From an uncultured Prosthecobacter sp. (GTDB taxonomy: Bacteria > Verrucomicrobiota > Verrucomicrobiia > Verrucomicrobiales > Verrucomicrobiaceae), in the NCBI GenBank assembly GCA_947523045.1, contig CANNUR010000178.1, forward strand, positions 1-6,286: DNA of 6,286 nt, read 5' to 3'. The first letter of the stretch is position 1. Each line of letters begins with the position of its first letter. The notes under the pieces are model-generated. The model saw only the letters and a list, made by a program, of their open reading frames with translations, did not search any database and was not told where the DNA came from. Below are positions 1-6,286 of the stretch, piece after piece. Position numbers and translations under genes: made by a program.

Positions 1-1
1 G

Positions 2-1126
2 TCCCGACCCGTCCTCACCTGCCTTGCCGCCCTGCTGCCCCTCGCCCTCGGCGCCGCTCCTGAAGCCGAGATCCTCGAAACCCGGGTCATCTCCCAGCAG
101 CCCGAACTCTACGGCGGCTGGTCGACGGTGGCCCGACGCGCCAACGGTGAACTCTGGGTCAGCTGGTCCGGCGGCCGCGAGGCCCACGTCTGTCCCTTCG
201 GCCAAGTCGTCGCCATGACCTCGAAGGACGACGGCGCCACCTGGACCTATCCGCGCGTCCTGCTCGACTCCGCCACCGACGACCGTGACAGCGGCGTCGT
301 CGAGACCGCCAAGGGCAGCCTGCTGGTCACCACCTTCACTTCACTCGCCTACGAGCCGATCCTTGCCAAGGCTGAGAAGGAGGGCAACTGGCCTGCCGAG
401 CGCCTGCGCGCCTGGCAGGCTGCGCGCGACCGCCTCACCGCCGACGAACGCAAGGCGGAACTCGGCGAATGGGTGATCCGGTCGACCGATGGCGGCCGCA
501 CCTGGTCGGACCGCATTCCGACCGTGACCAACAGCCCTCACGGGCCGATCCAGCTCAAGAACGGTCGCCTGCTCTATCCGGGCAAACAGCTCTGGACGGG
601 CGAGAAAAAGATCGGCGTCGCCGAATCGCGTGACGACGGTCAGACCTGGCAGTGGCTGGCGGAGATCCCCACCCGGCCGGGCGACACCGCCACGGCCGAT
701 TACCACGAACTGCATGGCGTCGAGGCGGCGGACGGCACCCTCATCGTGCAGATCCGCAATCACAATGCCAGCAACAAGGGCGAGACACTGCAGACGGAGT
801 CGACCGACGGTGGTCGCACCTGGAGCGTGCCGCATTCGATCGGCGTCTGGGGATTGCCCTCGCACCTGCTGCGCCTGCGCGACGGTCGCCTGCTGATGAG
901 CTACGGCCATCGCCGCCCGCCCTTTGGCAACCAGGCCCGGATCAGCAGCGACCACGGTCGCACCTGGAGCGAGCCGGTGATTGTTTCCGGTGACGGTGCC
1001 GGCGGTGACCTCGGTTATCCGAGCACGGTGGAGCTTGGCGACGGCCGTTTGCTCACGGTCTGGTACGAAAAACTCAAGGACGCACCCCGGGCGGTGATCC
1101 GTCAGGCAATCTGGCGGTTGAAGTAG
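2..1126 (+). CDS. Secreted sialidase-like (BNR/Asp-box) beta-propeller protein, 5' end cut
   Basis: 374 residues are visible and the frame is open to the left edge. The first visible residues (SRPVLTCLAALLPLALGAA) look like the n- and h-regions of a signal peptide, so the product is probably exported. Base 1 is a g and could be the last base of the start codon, so very little seems to be missing. Five Asp boxes of the form S-x-D-x-G-x-T-W are visible at residues 74-81, 161-168, 209-216, 267-274 and 315-322 (bases 221, 482, 626, 800 and 944). They mark successive blades of a sialidase-type six-bladed propeller. The C-terminal part (SHLLRLRDGRLLMSYGHR, then GYPSTVELGDGRLLTVWYE) resembles uncharacterised exo-alpha-sialidase-like proteins. 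A charged, probably helical segment at residues 117-155 separates the first two Asp boxes. The N-terminal FRIP-type arginine motif of classical GH33 sialidases is not visible, so the substrate is unknown and true sialidase activity is unproven. The GTG at 128 is not a likely start because it would remove the signal peptide and the first strand. Confidence 0.88.
   Translation, partial: SRPVLTCLAALLPLALGAAPEAEILETRVISQQPELYGGWSTVARRANGELWVSWSGGREAHVCPFGQVVAMTSKDDGATWTYPRVLLDSATDDRDSGVVETAKGSLLVTTFTSLAYEPILAKAEKEGNWPAERLRAWQAARDRLTADERKAELGEWVIRSTDGGRTWSDRIPTVTNSPHGPIQLKNGRLLYPGKQLWTGEKKIGVAESRDDGQTWQWLAEIPTRPGDTATADYHELHGVEAADGTLIVQIRNHNASNKGETLQTESTDGGRTWSVPHSIGVWGLPSHLLRLRDGRLLMSYGHRRPPFGNQARISSDHGRTWSEPVIVSGDGAGGDLGYPSTVELGDGRLLTVWYEKLKDAPRAVIRQAIWRLK
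221..967 (+). repeat. Five coding Asp-box (BNR) repeats in the sialidase-like protein
   Basis: These are protein-level repeats, not DNA repeats. The five units lie at 221-244, 482-505, 626-649, 800-823 and 944-967. All keep the Ser, Asp, Gly, Thr and Trp of the Asp-box consensus (SKDDGATW, STDGGRTW, SRDDGQTW, STDGGRTW, SSDHGRTW). The large first gap contains the helical insertion. In known Asp-box proteins these are structural turns between blade strands and are not catalytic residues. Confidence 0.9.
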
Positions 1127-1136
1127 CGCAAGGATT

Positions 1137-1163
1137 CAGAAGGGGGTGCGGATCCTCCCTCTG
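1137..1163 (+). terminator. Imperfect hairpin after the sialidase-like gene, possible terminator
   Basis: The left arm 1137-1146 (cagaaggggg) pairs with the right arm 1154-1163 (cctccctctg). There is one A/C mismatch, one G-T wobble and a 7-base loop. It begins 11 bases after the TAG stop at 1124-1126, where a transcription end would be expected. No T-run follows, so it is not a classical intrinsic terminator. It could equally be a chance structure or a 3' stabilising stem. Confidence 0.3.
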
Positions 1164-1244
1164 CATCAGACGGCAGCACCAGGACGAGTCGGAGAAGTCG
1201 AACAAGAAAGGTTCAACGCCCGAGTTCGGAACCCGAGCCCTTCG

Positions 1245-1290
1245 TCATCCCGCCAGGCTCAAGCCCGGCGGTGGCATGAGCGCCCGCCGG
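1245..1290. repeat. Overlapping palindromes in the peptidase leader, REP-like
   Basis: Hairpin A is ccgcc-a-ggc (1250-1258), loop tcaa, gcc-c-ggcgg (1263-1271): five plus three pairs around one mismatch. Outer tcat (1245-1248) and atga (1276-1279) can extend it across an asymmetric internal loop. Hairpin B uses ccggcgg (1265-1271) with ccgccgg (1284-1290), seven perfect pairs with a 12-base loop. Both need the same arm at 1265-1271, so they exclude each other in RNA. The gtcatcccgcc beginning resembles the palindromic intergenic repeats scattered through many GC-rich genomes, but only one copy is in this window, so repeat status is inference. Confidence 0.4.
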
Positions 1291-1369
1291 AAAGCCTTGC
1301 CGGCCGCGCCGCCCTGCGCCAGATGGTCACTAGAACCGACTCCGCTCCCGCGTTCGTATCCCAACCGCC

Positions 1370-4168
1370 ATGCTCCGTTCCCTCTGCCTTTTCAGTCTGC
1401 TCCTTGTCAGTCCGCTTGCCGGCCAGTGGCCGCAGGAGGGCAGCGATCTCAAGCCCGATCCCAAGGCGGTGTTTGGCCGCCTCGACAACGGCCTGCGCTA
1501 CGTCGTGCTGCCCCACGACGAGCCGCCCGGTCGCGCCAGCCTGCGCATCTACATGGATGTCGGCTCGCTGATGGAGGCCGATGACCAGCAGGGCATGGCG
1601 CACTTCCTCGAGCACATGGCCTTCAATGGCTCGCGCCATTTCCCGGGCGGCGAGATGGTCGAGTACTTCCAGCGCCTGGGCATGGGCTTTGGTGCCGACA
1701 CCAATGCGCACACCTCCTTCAAGGAGACGGTGTACATGCTGGAACTGCCGAAGGTCGAGGCCAAGCTGATCGAGGAGGGGCTGCAGCTGTTTCGCGATTA
1801 CCTCGACGGCATGAACCTCGATGCCAAGGAGATCGACCGCGAGCGGGGCATCATCCTCAGCGAGAAGCTCAGCCGCGACTCGATCGAGTACCGCACGATG
1901 ATTGCCGGCTACAAGTTCGCCCTGCCGGAATCCCTGCTGCCCAACCGCCTGCCGATCGGCGTTGAGGAGACGCTGAGGACGATGCAGCGGCCGCGCTTCG
2001 TCGATTTCTACGAGACCTGGTACACGCCCAAGCGCGCCATGATCGTCGCGGTCGGCGACTTCAAGGATGTGCCGGCCGTCGAGGCCGAGATCCGTCGCCA
2101 GTTTGCCGACGCCAAGGCCGCGCGCGGCGATGCCGCCGATCCCTCGTTTGGCAAGATCAGCAGTGGCCGCGGCCTGATCGCCAAGCTGCACACGGAAATA
2201 GAGGCGAAGGCGGTCGATGTCTCACTCGAAATCCTGCGCCCGGCGAAGAACCGGCCCGACAGCGCGGCCACGCGCCGCGACAAGATGGTGCGCGACCTCG
2301 CCGATGCCATGCTCAATCAGCGTTTCTCCAAGCTCGCCAAGGCCGAGGGCGCGCCCATCCTCGGAGCGGAATCCTACAGCTACGAGTACCTGGAATTCGT
2401 CGAGGTCATCGGCGCCATGGCCCAGTGCGCGCCCGAGCAGTGGCAGGCGGCGCTGGCCCTGATTGAGACCGAGGTGCGCCGCGCGGTCGAGCACGGCTTC
2501 ACCGATGCCGAGTTTGAGGAGGCCAAGGCCAGCCTGCTGAAGAACGCCCAGTTGCGTGCCGCCCAGGCCGACACCCGCAAGTCGCGCGATCTCGCCAGCG
2601 GCCTGGTCAAGGTCATGGCCGCCAAGCAGGTCTTCACCCATCCCGGCGCCGACCTCGCCCGCATCGAGTCCGCGCTGGCGGCGCTGAGCAAGGACGAATG
2701 CCACCGCGCCTTCGCCGAGACCTGGAGCAGTGCCGACCGGCAGATCTTCGTGGGGGGCAAGCTCAAGCTGGAAGGCGAGGCCGAGGCGCAGATCCTCGCC
2801 GCCTATCACGCCAGCCAAGCCAAGCCGGTCGAGGCACCGGTCGCCGAAAAGACCGCCGCCTTTGCCTATGCCAACCCCGGACCGGCCGGCAAGGTGGTGT
2901 CCCAGCAGGTGGAGGCCGACCTCGAAGTCACCCGCGCGGTGCTGGCCAACGGCGTGCGCGTCAACCTCAAGCCCACCCCGTTTGAAAAGGGCAGTGTGCG
3001 TGTGACCCTCAACTTCGGCGGCGGCAAGCTCAGCGCGCCGGCCGACAAGCCGGGCCTGATCGCCTTTGCCAACAGCACCTTCATCGCCGGCGGCCTTGAG
3101 GCGCACAGTGCCGATGACCTGCGTCGCCTGTTTGCGAGTCGCACAGTGGGCACGGACTTCAACGTGGGCGACGAAGCCTTCCTGCTCGCGGGTCGCACCA
3201 CCCCTCAGGACTTGGAGGCTCAGTTGCAACTGCTCGCCGCCTACCTGACCGCACCCGGCTACCGTGAGGAAGCCCAGCGCCAGTTCGAGAAGAACCTGGA
3301 GCCGCTCTACGTCCAGCTGCAGCACACCGCCGAGGGCATCATGAATGACAAGGTCGTGTCCTTCCTGCACGGCGGTGATTTCCGCTTCAGCTACCCGGAG
3401 ATCGAGGTGATGCGCCAGCGCAACCTCGCCGAGCTGAAGGCCTGGCTGACGCCGGCACTGACGAAAGACTATCTGGAGGTGGCGATCACCGGCGACTTCG
3501 AACCGGCGGCAGCGCTGGAGGCTGTGCGCAAGACCCTCGGCGCCCTGCCGGAGCGCGCGGCATCAAAGCCGGAGTACGCCAAGGAACGCCGCATCGACTT
3601 CCCGGCGCCGCAGATCAAGGATCTGCCGTTCAGCACCGAGATCCCGAAGGCGGTGGCAGCGCTCTACTGGCCGACCGGCGACATGCTCGACATCCGCCGC
3701 ACGCGCCGCCTGAGCCTGCTCGCCTCCGTCCTCGACGACCGCCTGCGCATCAAGGTGCGCGAGGAACTCGGCGAGACCTACAGCCCCGCCTGTTACCACG
3801 TCGCCAACGACACCTTCACCGGCTACGGCTACATGACCGCGATGATCGAGTGCAAACCCGAGCAGGCCGGCGCGCTGGCCAAGCTGGTCACCGAGATCGC
3901 CGCCACGCTGGCCGAGGGGCCGATCACCGAGGACGAGTTTGAGCGCGCGCAGAAGCCGCTGCTCAGCCAGCTCGAACAGATGCGCCGCGACAACCGGTAC
4001 TGGGCGCAGAACGTCGTGCGCAACTGCCAGGAGCATCCCGAACGGCTCGACTGGGCGCGCTCGCTGCTGAGCGACTTTGAGGGCATTACGATTGCCGAGT
4101 TGCAGGCCTTGGCGAAGACCTACCTGCCGGCCGCGCGCGCGGTGGCGGTGAAGGTGCTGCCGCAGTGA
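1370..4168 (+). CDS. Secreted M16-family zinc metallopeptidase (PqqL/pitrilysin-like)
   Basis: This complete 932-residue protein is close to the length of the two-half, single-chain M16 peptidases such as E. coli PqqL. Residues 1-18 form a signal peptide (MLRSLCLFSLLLVSPLAG), so it probably acts in the periplasm or outside the cell, degrading peptides. The inverted zinc motif HFLEH is at 78-82 (bases 1601-1615): His78 and His82 bind zinc and Glu81 is the catalytic base. The context GMAHFLEHMAFNGS is typical of the family. The third ligand is probably Glu165 in ERGIILSE, with Glu158 seven residues before it, matching the Glu182/Glu189 pair of insulin-degrading enzyme. The second half, from about residue 515, lacks a zinc motif. 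It keeps the Arg797 and Tyr804 pair (REELGETYSP) that helps bind substrate in this family. The start is well fixed: an in-frame TAG lies at 1331-1333 and no ATG, GTG or TTG occurs in frame before ATG 1370. No Shine-Dalgarno precedes it. The physiological substrate cannot be told, and no pqq cluster genes are nearby, so the name pqqL is not assigned. Confidence 0.95.
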   Translation: MLRSLCLFSLLLVSPLAGQWPQEGSDLKPDPKAVFGRLDNGLRYVVLPHDEPPGRASLRIYMDVGSLMEADDQQGMAHFLEHMAFNGSRHFPGGEMVEYFQRLGMGFGADTNAHTSFKETVYMLELPKVEAKLIEEGLQLFRDYLDGMNLDAKEIDRERGIILSEKLSRDSIEYRTMIAGYKFALPESLLPNRLPIGVEETLRTMQRPRFVDFYETWYTPKRAMIVAVGDFKDVPAVEAEIRRQFADAKAARGDAADPSFGKISSGRGLIAKLHTEIEAKAVDVSLEILRPAKNRPDSAATRRDKMVRDLADAMLNQRFSKLAKAEGAPILGAESYSYEYLEFVEVIGAMAQCAPEQWQAALALIETEVRRAVEHGFTDAEFEEAKASLLKNAQLRAAQADTRKSRDLASGLVKVMAAKQVFTHPGADLARIESALAALSKDECHRAFAETWSSADRQIFVGGKLKLEGEAEAQILAAYHASQAKPVEAPVAEKTAAFAYANPGPAGKVVSQQVEADLEVTRAVLANGVRVNLKPTPFEKGSVRVTLNFGGGKLSAPADKPGLIAFANSTFIAGGLEAHSADDLRRLFASRTVGTDFNVGDEAFLLAGRTTPQDLEAQLQLLAAYLTAPGYREEAQRQFEKNLEPLYVQLQHTAEGIMNDKVVSFLHGGDFRFSYPEIEVMRQRNLAELKAWLTPALTKDYLEVAITGDFEPAAALEAVRKTLGALPERAASKPEYAKERRIDFPAPQIKDLPFSTEIPKAVAALYWPTGDMLDIRRTRRLSLLASVLDDRLRIKVREELGETYSPACYHVANDTFTGYGYMTAMIECKPEQAGALAKLVTEIAATLAEGPITEDEFERAQKPLLSQLEQMRRDNRYWAQNVVRNCQEHPERLDWARSLLSDFEGITIAELQALAKTYLPAARAVAVKVLPQ

Positions 4169-4178
4169 TTCACCGGCC

Positions 4179-6286
4179 TCAGCCGCGGCCCTCGCCGCGG
4201 CTGGCGGCATGGCTGAAGTAGTGCTCGGTGAGCAGGTCGGAAAGTCGCTCCAGACCGTCGATGAAACGCGTGCAAAACGCGTCGATCGCCGCAGGCGCCT
4301 CCTCCGGGCGACGCGCGAGCGCGTCGAGGTTGAGAGCGGCGAGGTCGGAGCGCAGGGCGTCCGCCTCACGTCGCTCGGGCGCCGTCAAGTCGCGGTGCAG
4401 GCCGGCCGGCAACTGGGCGCATTGACGACCGATGACGGCGAACTGGCGGGCCACCGAGCGCGGGTTGCTCTCGTTGAGCAGCAGCAGGTCGAGCACCGGC
4501 AGCAGGGCCGGGCGGGCGAAGTGCAGGCGACGGTAGGTCATGCTGCTGTCGCAAACCTCCAGCAGTGGCACGAGCACCGCGTCATCGTTGACTGACAGGC
4601 GGGCGGCGGTGCGGGCCAGACGGGCGAGGGTGGTGGCGCGTTCCAGGCGACGTCCGATTTCCAAAAAGCGCCAGCCGTGTCCGCGCGTCATGTTTTCCTG
4701 CTGCATGCCACTGACCGCGGCGAGATTCAGGATCAGGGTATCCAACATCGCCTGGGCGGCACCCGGCTGAAAGGGGCCGGCCGGCAGGCGGGCGTCGCGC
4801 TCGATGCGGTGGACCAGCCGCCAGGTGTCGTCCGACAGGCGGTCGCGCGCGGCCGAGGCATTGAAGAGCAGGCGTTGCACGAGATCGGGCAGGCCGCCGA
4901 TCCGGCCGGCATCGCCGAGCAGGGCGGGCAGCTGCGCCTCGAAATCGCCGCTAGACAGCTCCAGTTCGCCGGCGAGCGCGGCGCAGGCGGCCAGTTCGCG
5001 CTGCTCGGTCTCTGCAGCTTCGCCGTTCAGGCGCTGCAGCACGGCGCGCAACAAACGCGCGGTTTGCTCCAGGCGTTCGGCGTAGCGGCCGAACCAAAAG
5101 AGGTGATCGGCGGCGCGGCTGGGCACGCCGCTCGGCGGTCGCGCCGGCCGCAGGGGCACGCTGATGGCGGGTCGCGCGACATCCGGCGAAGCCGCTTCAT
5201 CATCGGCAATGACCCAGGTGTCCTTGCTGATGCCGCCGCTGCGCAGGGTGATCAACCAGCGGCCGGGTTCGGGACTGACCCGTGCCAGACCGCCGGGCAT
5301 GGCCTCGAAGCGGTCGCCATCGGCGACGCTGAAGGTGCGCCAGACCAGGGGGCGTGGCTCCAGGCGGTCGCCGGTCCAGGTCGGTGTGGTTGACAGCGCC
5401 AGCACCTCCTGAACGACCCAGTCGTGTGGTGCCGCGCGCAGTTGGTCGAGTTGGCGGTTTTGGGCCTGGGCATCGAGGTCGGCAAGAAAGACCGGATCGC
5501 GCCCGCCGCGGGCGAAGGCGGGTTTGACCACCCAGCGACCGGGTTCCGCGCAGACCCGGTCGAGCGCCTCCGGTTGGGCGCACCAGAGGGTGTCGACACT
5601 GGCCAAACGCAGTTCCTCGCCCAGCAAATGCCGGCAGAGGGCGGGCAGGAAGGGATGCAGGGCGGGGGTGTCGACCAGGCCGGCCCCGAGGCCGTTGGCG
5701 AGGGCGACATTGCCGGTGCGCCACGCCTCGGCGAGACCGGCGACGCCGAGCAGGGATTCGGCCAGCAACTCCAGGGGGTCGCACCAGCGGTCGTCGACAT
5801 GGCGCACGAGCACGTCGATCCGGTGCAGGCCCTCGAGTGTCTTCAGGTGCAGGTGCCGGTCGCGCGTGGTGAGGTCGGCGCCCTCGACGAGCGGGAAACC
5901 CAGGTGGCGGGCGAGGAAGGCGTGCTCGTAGTAGGTCTCGTGGTGCGGTCCCGGTGTCAGCAGGACGATGCCGGGGCGACCGTGGCGGTTGTTGGGCGCG
6001 AGCCCCTGCAGGCGCTCGCGCAGCCGATCGAAATGGCCGGCCAACCGGCGCACGCGGGCGGCGTGGAAGGCCTCGGAGAAGACGTTCGACAGGATGACGC
6101 GGTTTTCCAGGGCGTAGCCGTGACCGGCCGGGCGTTCGGCGCGATCGCCCAGCACCTGCCAGCGGCCGTCAGCGCCGCGAACAAGATCGCAGGCGAGGCC
6201 GGCGAGCCAGCACCCGCTGGGCGGCAGCACGCCGAGGGCGGGACGCAGGTAGCCGGGGTTGGCATGCAGCAGGCGCGGTGGCAGCA
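4179..6286 (-). CDS. Circularly permuted ATP-grasp (type 2) fused to alpha-E domain, N-terminus cut
   Basis: About 701 residues are visible, reading leftward from the right edge, where the frame stays open. The N-terminal part (bases 6284 to about 5127) is a circularly permuted type 2 ATP-grasp domain (formerly DUF404/DUF407). Its hallmarks are LLHANPGYLRPALG at the edge, GYALENRVILSNVFSEAF, LTPGPHHETYYEHAFLARHLG, VVKPAFARGG (the Lys at 5523-5525 is the likely nucleotide-binding lysine), VVQEVLALSTTPTW, MPGGLARV and SGGISKDTWVI. From about 5126 to 4182 follows an alpha-E domain (formerly DUF403): SRAADHLFWFGRYAERLEQT, then QQENMTRGHGWRFLEIGRR, DSSMTYRR and NESNPRSVA. In many bacteria these are two adjacent genes; here they are one chain. 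Comparative genomics predicts ATP-dependent ligation of amino-acid-like substrates together with transglutaminase-like proteins, but the reaction is not known. No signal peptide is visible, so a cytoplasmic place is likely. The GTG at 6230 is not the start, because the conserved HANPG segment lies before it. By family comparison roughly 100-150 N-terminal residues are missing. The stop lies 10 bases from that of the convergent peptidase gene. Confidence 0.93.
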   Translation of the reverse strand, partial: LPPRLLHANPGYLRPALGVLPPSGCWLAGLACDLVRGADGRWQVLGDRAERPAGHGYALENRVILSNVFSEAFHAARVRRLAGHFDRLRERLQGLAPNNRHGRPGIVLLTPGPHHETYYEHAFLARHLGFPLVEGADLTTRDRHLHLKTLEGLHRIDVLVRHVDDRWCDPLELLAESLLGVAGLAEAWRTGNVALANGLGAGLVDTPALHPFLPALCRHLLGEELRLASVDTLWCAQPEALDRVCAEPGRWVVKPAFARGGRDPVFLADLDAQAQNRQLDQLRAAPHDWVVQEVLALSTTPTWTGDRLEPRPLVWRTFSVADGDRFEAMPGGLARVSPEPGRWLITLRSGGISKDTWVIADDEAASPDVARPAISVPLRPARPPSGVPSRAADHLFWFGRYAERLEQTARLLRAVLQRLNGEAAETEQRELAACAALAGELELSSGDFEAQLPALLGDAGRIGGLPDLVQRLLFNASAARDRLSDDTWRLVHRIERDARLPAGPFQPGAAQAMLDTLILNLAAVSGMQQENMTRGHGWRFLEIGRRLERATTLARLARTAARLSVNDDAVLVPLLEVCDSSMTYRRLHFARPALLPVLDLLLLNESNPRSVARQFAVIGRQCAQLPAGLHRDLTAPERREADALRSDLAALNLDALARRPEEAPAAIDAFCTRFIDGLERLSDLLTEHYFSHAASRGEGRG
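4180..4203. terminator. GC-rich perfect hairpin at the convergent gene junction
   Basis: Left arm cagccgcgg (4180-4188) and right arm ccgcggctg (4195-4203) are exact reverse complements, nine pairs, with the 6-base loop ccctcg. It lies 11 bases after the peptidase stop and overlaps the last codons of the ATP-grasp/alpha-E gene (Ala-Ser-Arg-Gly-Glu-Gly-Arg-Gly). A symmetric stem between two convergent stops could end transcription in both directions. Neither side has a T-run, so classical intrinsic termination is doubtful. A chance palindrome in GC-rich coding sequence is the alternative. Confidence 0.42.

Larger units (their letters stand above)
1127..1369. other. 243-base spacer between sialidase-like and peptidase genes
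   Basis: No convincing gene is seen here. The open frames that cross it run into the peptidase gene in another frame and have low-complexity, Arg/Pro/Ser-rich translations typical of out-of-frame GC-rich DNA. The spacer holds an imperfect hairpin just after the upstream stop (1137-1163) and two overlapping palindromes (1245-1279 and 1265-1290). It should also contain the promoter or leader of the peptidase gene if that gene is transcribed separately, but no clear -35/-10 pair was recognised. The stretch looks slightly less GC-biased near 1195-1240 than the genes beside it. Confidence 0.7.

Noticed and set aside
128..130. GTG as start of the sialidase-like gene
   Set aside because: The frame is open to base 2 and the upstream codons encode a typical signal peptide and the first strand of the mature protein, so the true start is at or before the left edge.
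341..955. 204-residue minus-strand open frame opposite the sialidase-like gene
   Set aside because: It overlaps the Asp-box repeats, which are certain on the plus strand, and shows no domain of its own.
1146..1571. 141-residue plus-strand frame covering the spacer and entering the peptidase gene
   Set aside because: It overlaps the first 200 bases of the peptidase in another frame, has an Arg/Ser/Pro-rich composition and no domain, and no ribosome-binding site was seen.
1259..2191. 310-residue minus-strand open frame across the spacer and the start of the peptidase gene
   Set aside because: It mirrors the codon bias of the peptidase gene, has no recognisable motif, and most of it overlaps the zinc-site region whose plus-strand reading is certain.
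2222..3370. Long 382-residue open frame antisense to the peptidase gene
   Set aside because: It lies wholly within the M16 coding region, its translation is low-complexity (Gly, Leu, Val, Asp-rich) with no recognisable domain, and long antisense frames are expected in GC-rich genes.
1370..4168. Naming the peptidase pqqL and linking it to PQQ biosynthesis
   Set aside because: Length and motifs fit the broad PqqL-like group, but no pqq genes are nearby and family membership alone does not give that role.
4677..5393. 238-residue plus-strand open frame opposite the ATP-grasp/alpha-E gene
   Set aside because: The minus-strand frame carries clear conserved motifs throughout this interval; the plus-strand translation is Gln/Ala/Gly-rich and resembles nothing known.
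6228..6230. GTG (minus strand) as start of the ATP-grasp gene
   Set aside because: The 18 codons before it encode the conserved HANPGYLRP segment of the family, so the gene begins beyond the window.
1..6286. CRISPR arrays, insertion sequences, integrases, tRNA or rRNA genes
   Set aside because: No regularly spaced direct repeats, transposase-like frames with terminal inverted repeats, or RNA-gene-like sequences were found on reading both strands.

Overview
The window is a GC-rich bacterial chromosomal segment with three protein genes, two of them cut by the window edges. The dense coding, strong G/C preference at third codon positions and shared base composition across all three genes suggest ordinary resident DNA. 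No transposase, integrase, tRNA, rRNA, CRISPR array or other sign of a mobile element was seen. The gene types (a secreted Asp-box glycosidase-like protein, a secreted M16 zinc peptidase and an ATP-grasp/alpha-E fusion) and the missing Shine-Dalgarno before the one visible start fit a GC-rich Gram-negative lineage. Verrucomicrobiota (Opitutae-like) or a GC-rich proteobacterium are plausible, but this is inference and the taxon cannot be fixed from the sequence.

Layout. At 1-1126 (+) lies an exported sialidase-like beta-propeller protein with five Asp-box motifs. Its start codon lies at or just before the left edge. A 243-base spacer (1127-1369) follows, with several imperfect inverted repeats and no convincing gene. 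At 1370-4168 (+) is a complete 932-residue M16-family (PqqL/pitrilysin-like) zinc peptidase with a signal peptide, an HFLEH zinc site and a second, non-catalytic M16 half. Only 10 bases separate its stop from the stop of the convergent third gene at 4179-6286 (-). That gene encodes a circularly permuted ATP-grasp domain fused to an alpha-E domain and runs off the right edge.

How the parts relate. The first two genes are co-directional and both products look exported, so they could share extracytoplasmic degradation of glycans and peptides. The spacer between them argues against tight co-translation. The third gene is on the other strand and is the last gene of its own transcription unit. Its domain pair belongs to a widespread but poorly characterised ATP-grasp/alpha-E/transglutaminase-like context that is predicted to make peptide-like bonds. 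Any partner genes must lie beyond position 6286. A GC-rich perfect hairpin at 4180-4203 sits at the convergent junction and is the best candidate there for a shared transcription end.

No previously undescribed system is evident. The items most worth following are the ATP-grasp/alpha-E fusion with its unseen upstream neighbours, and the palindromic spacer before the peptidase gene.
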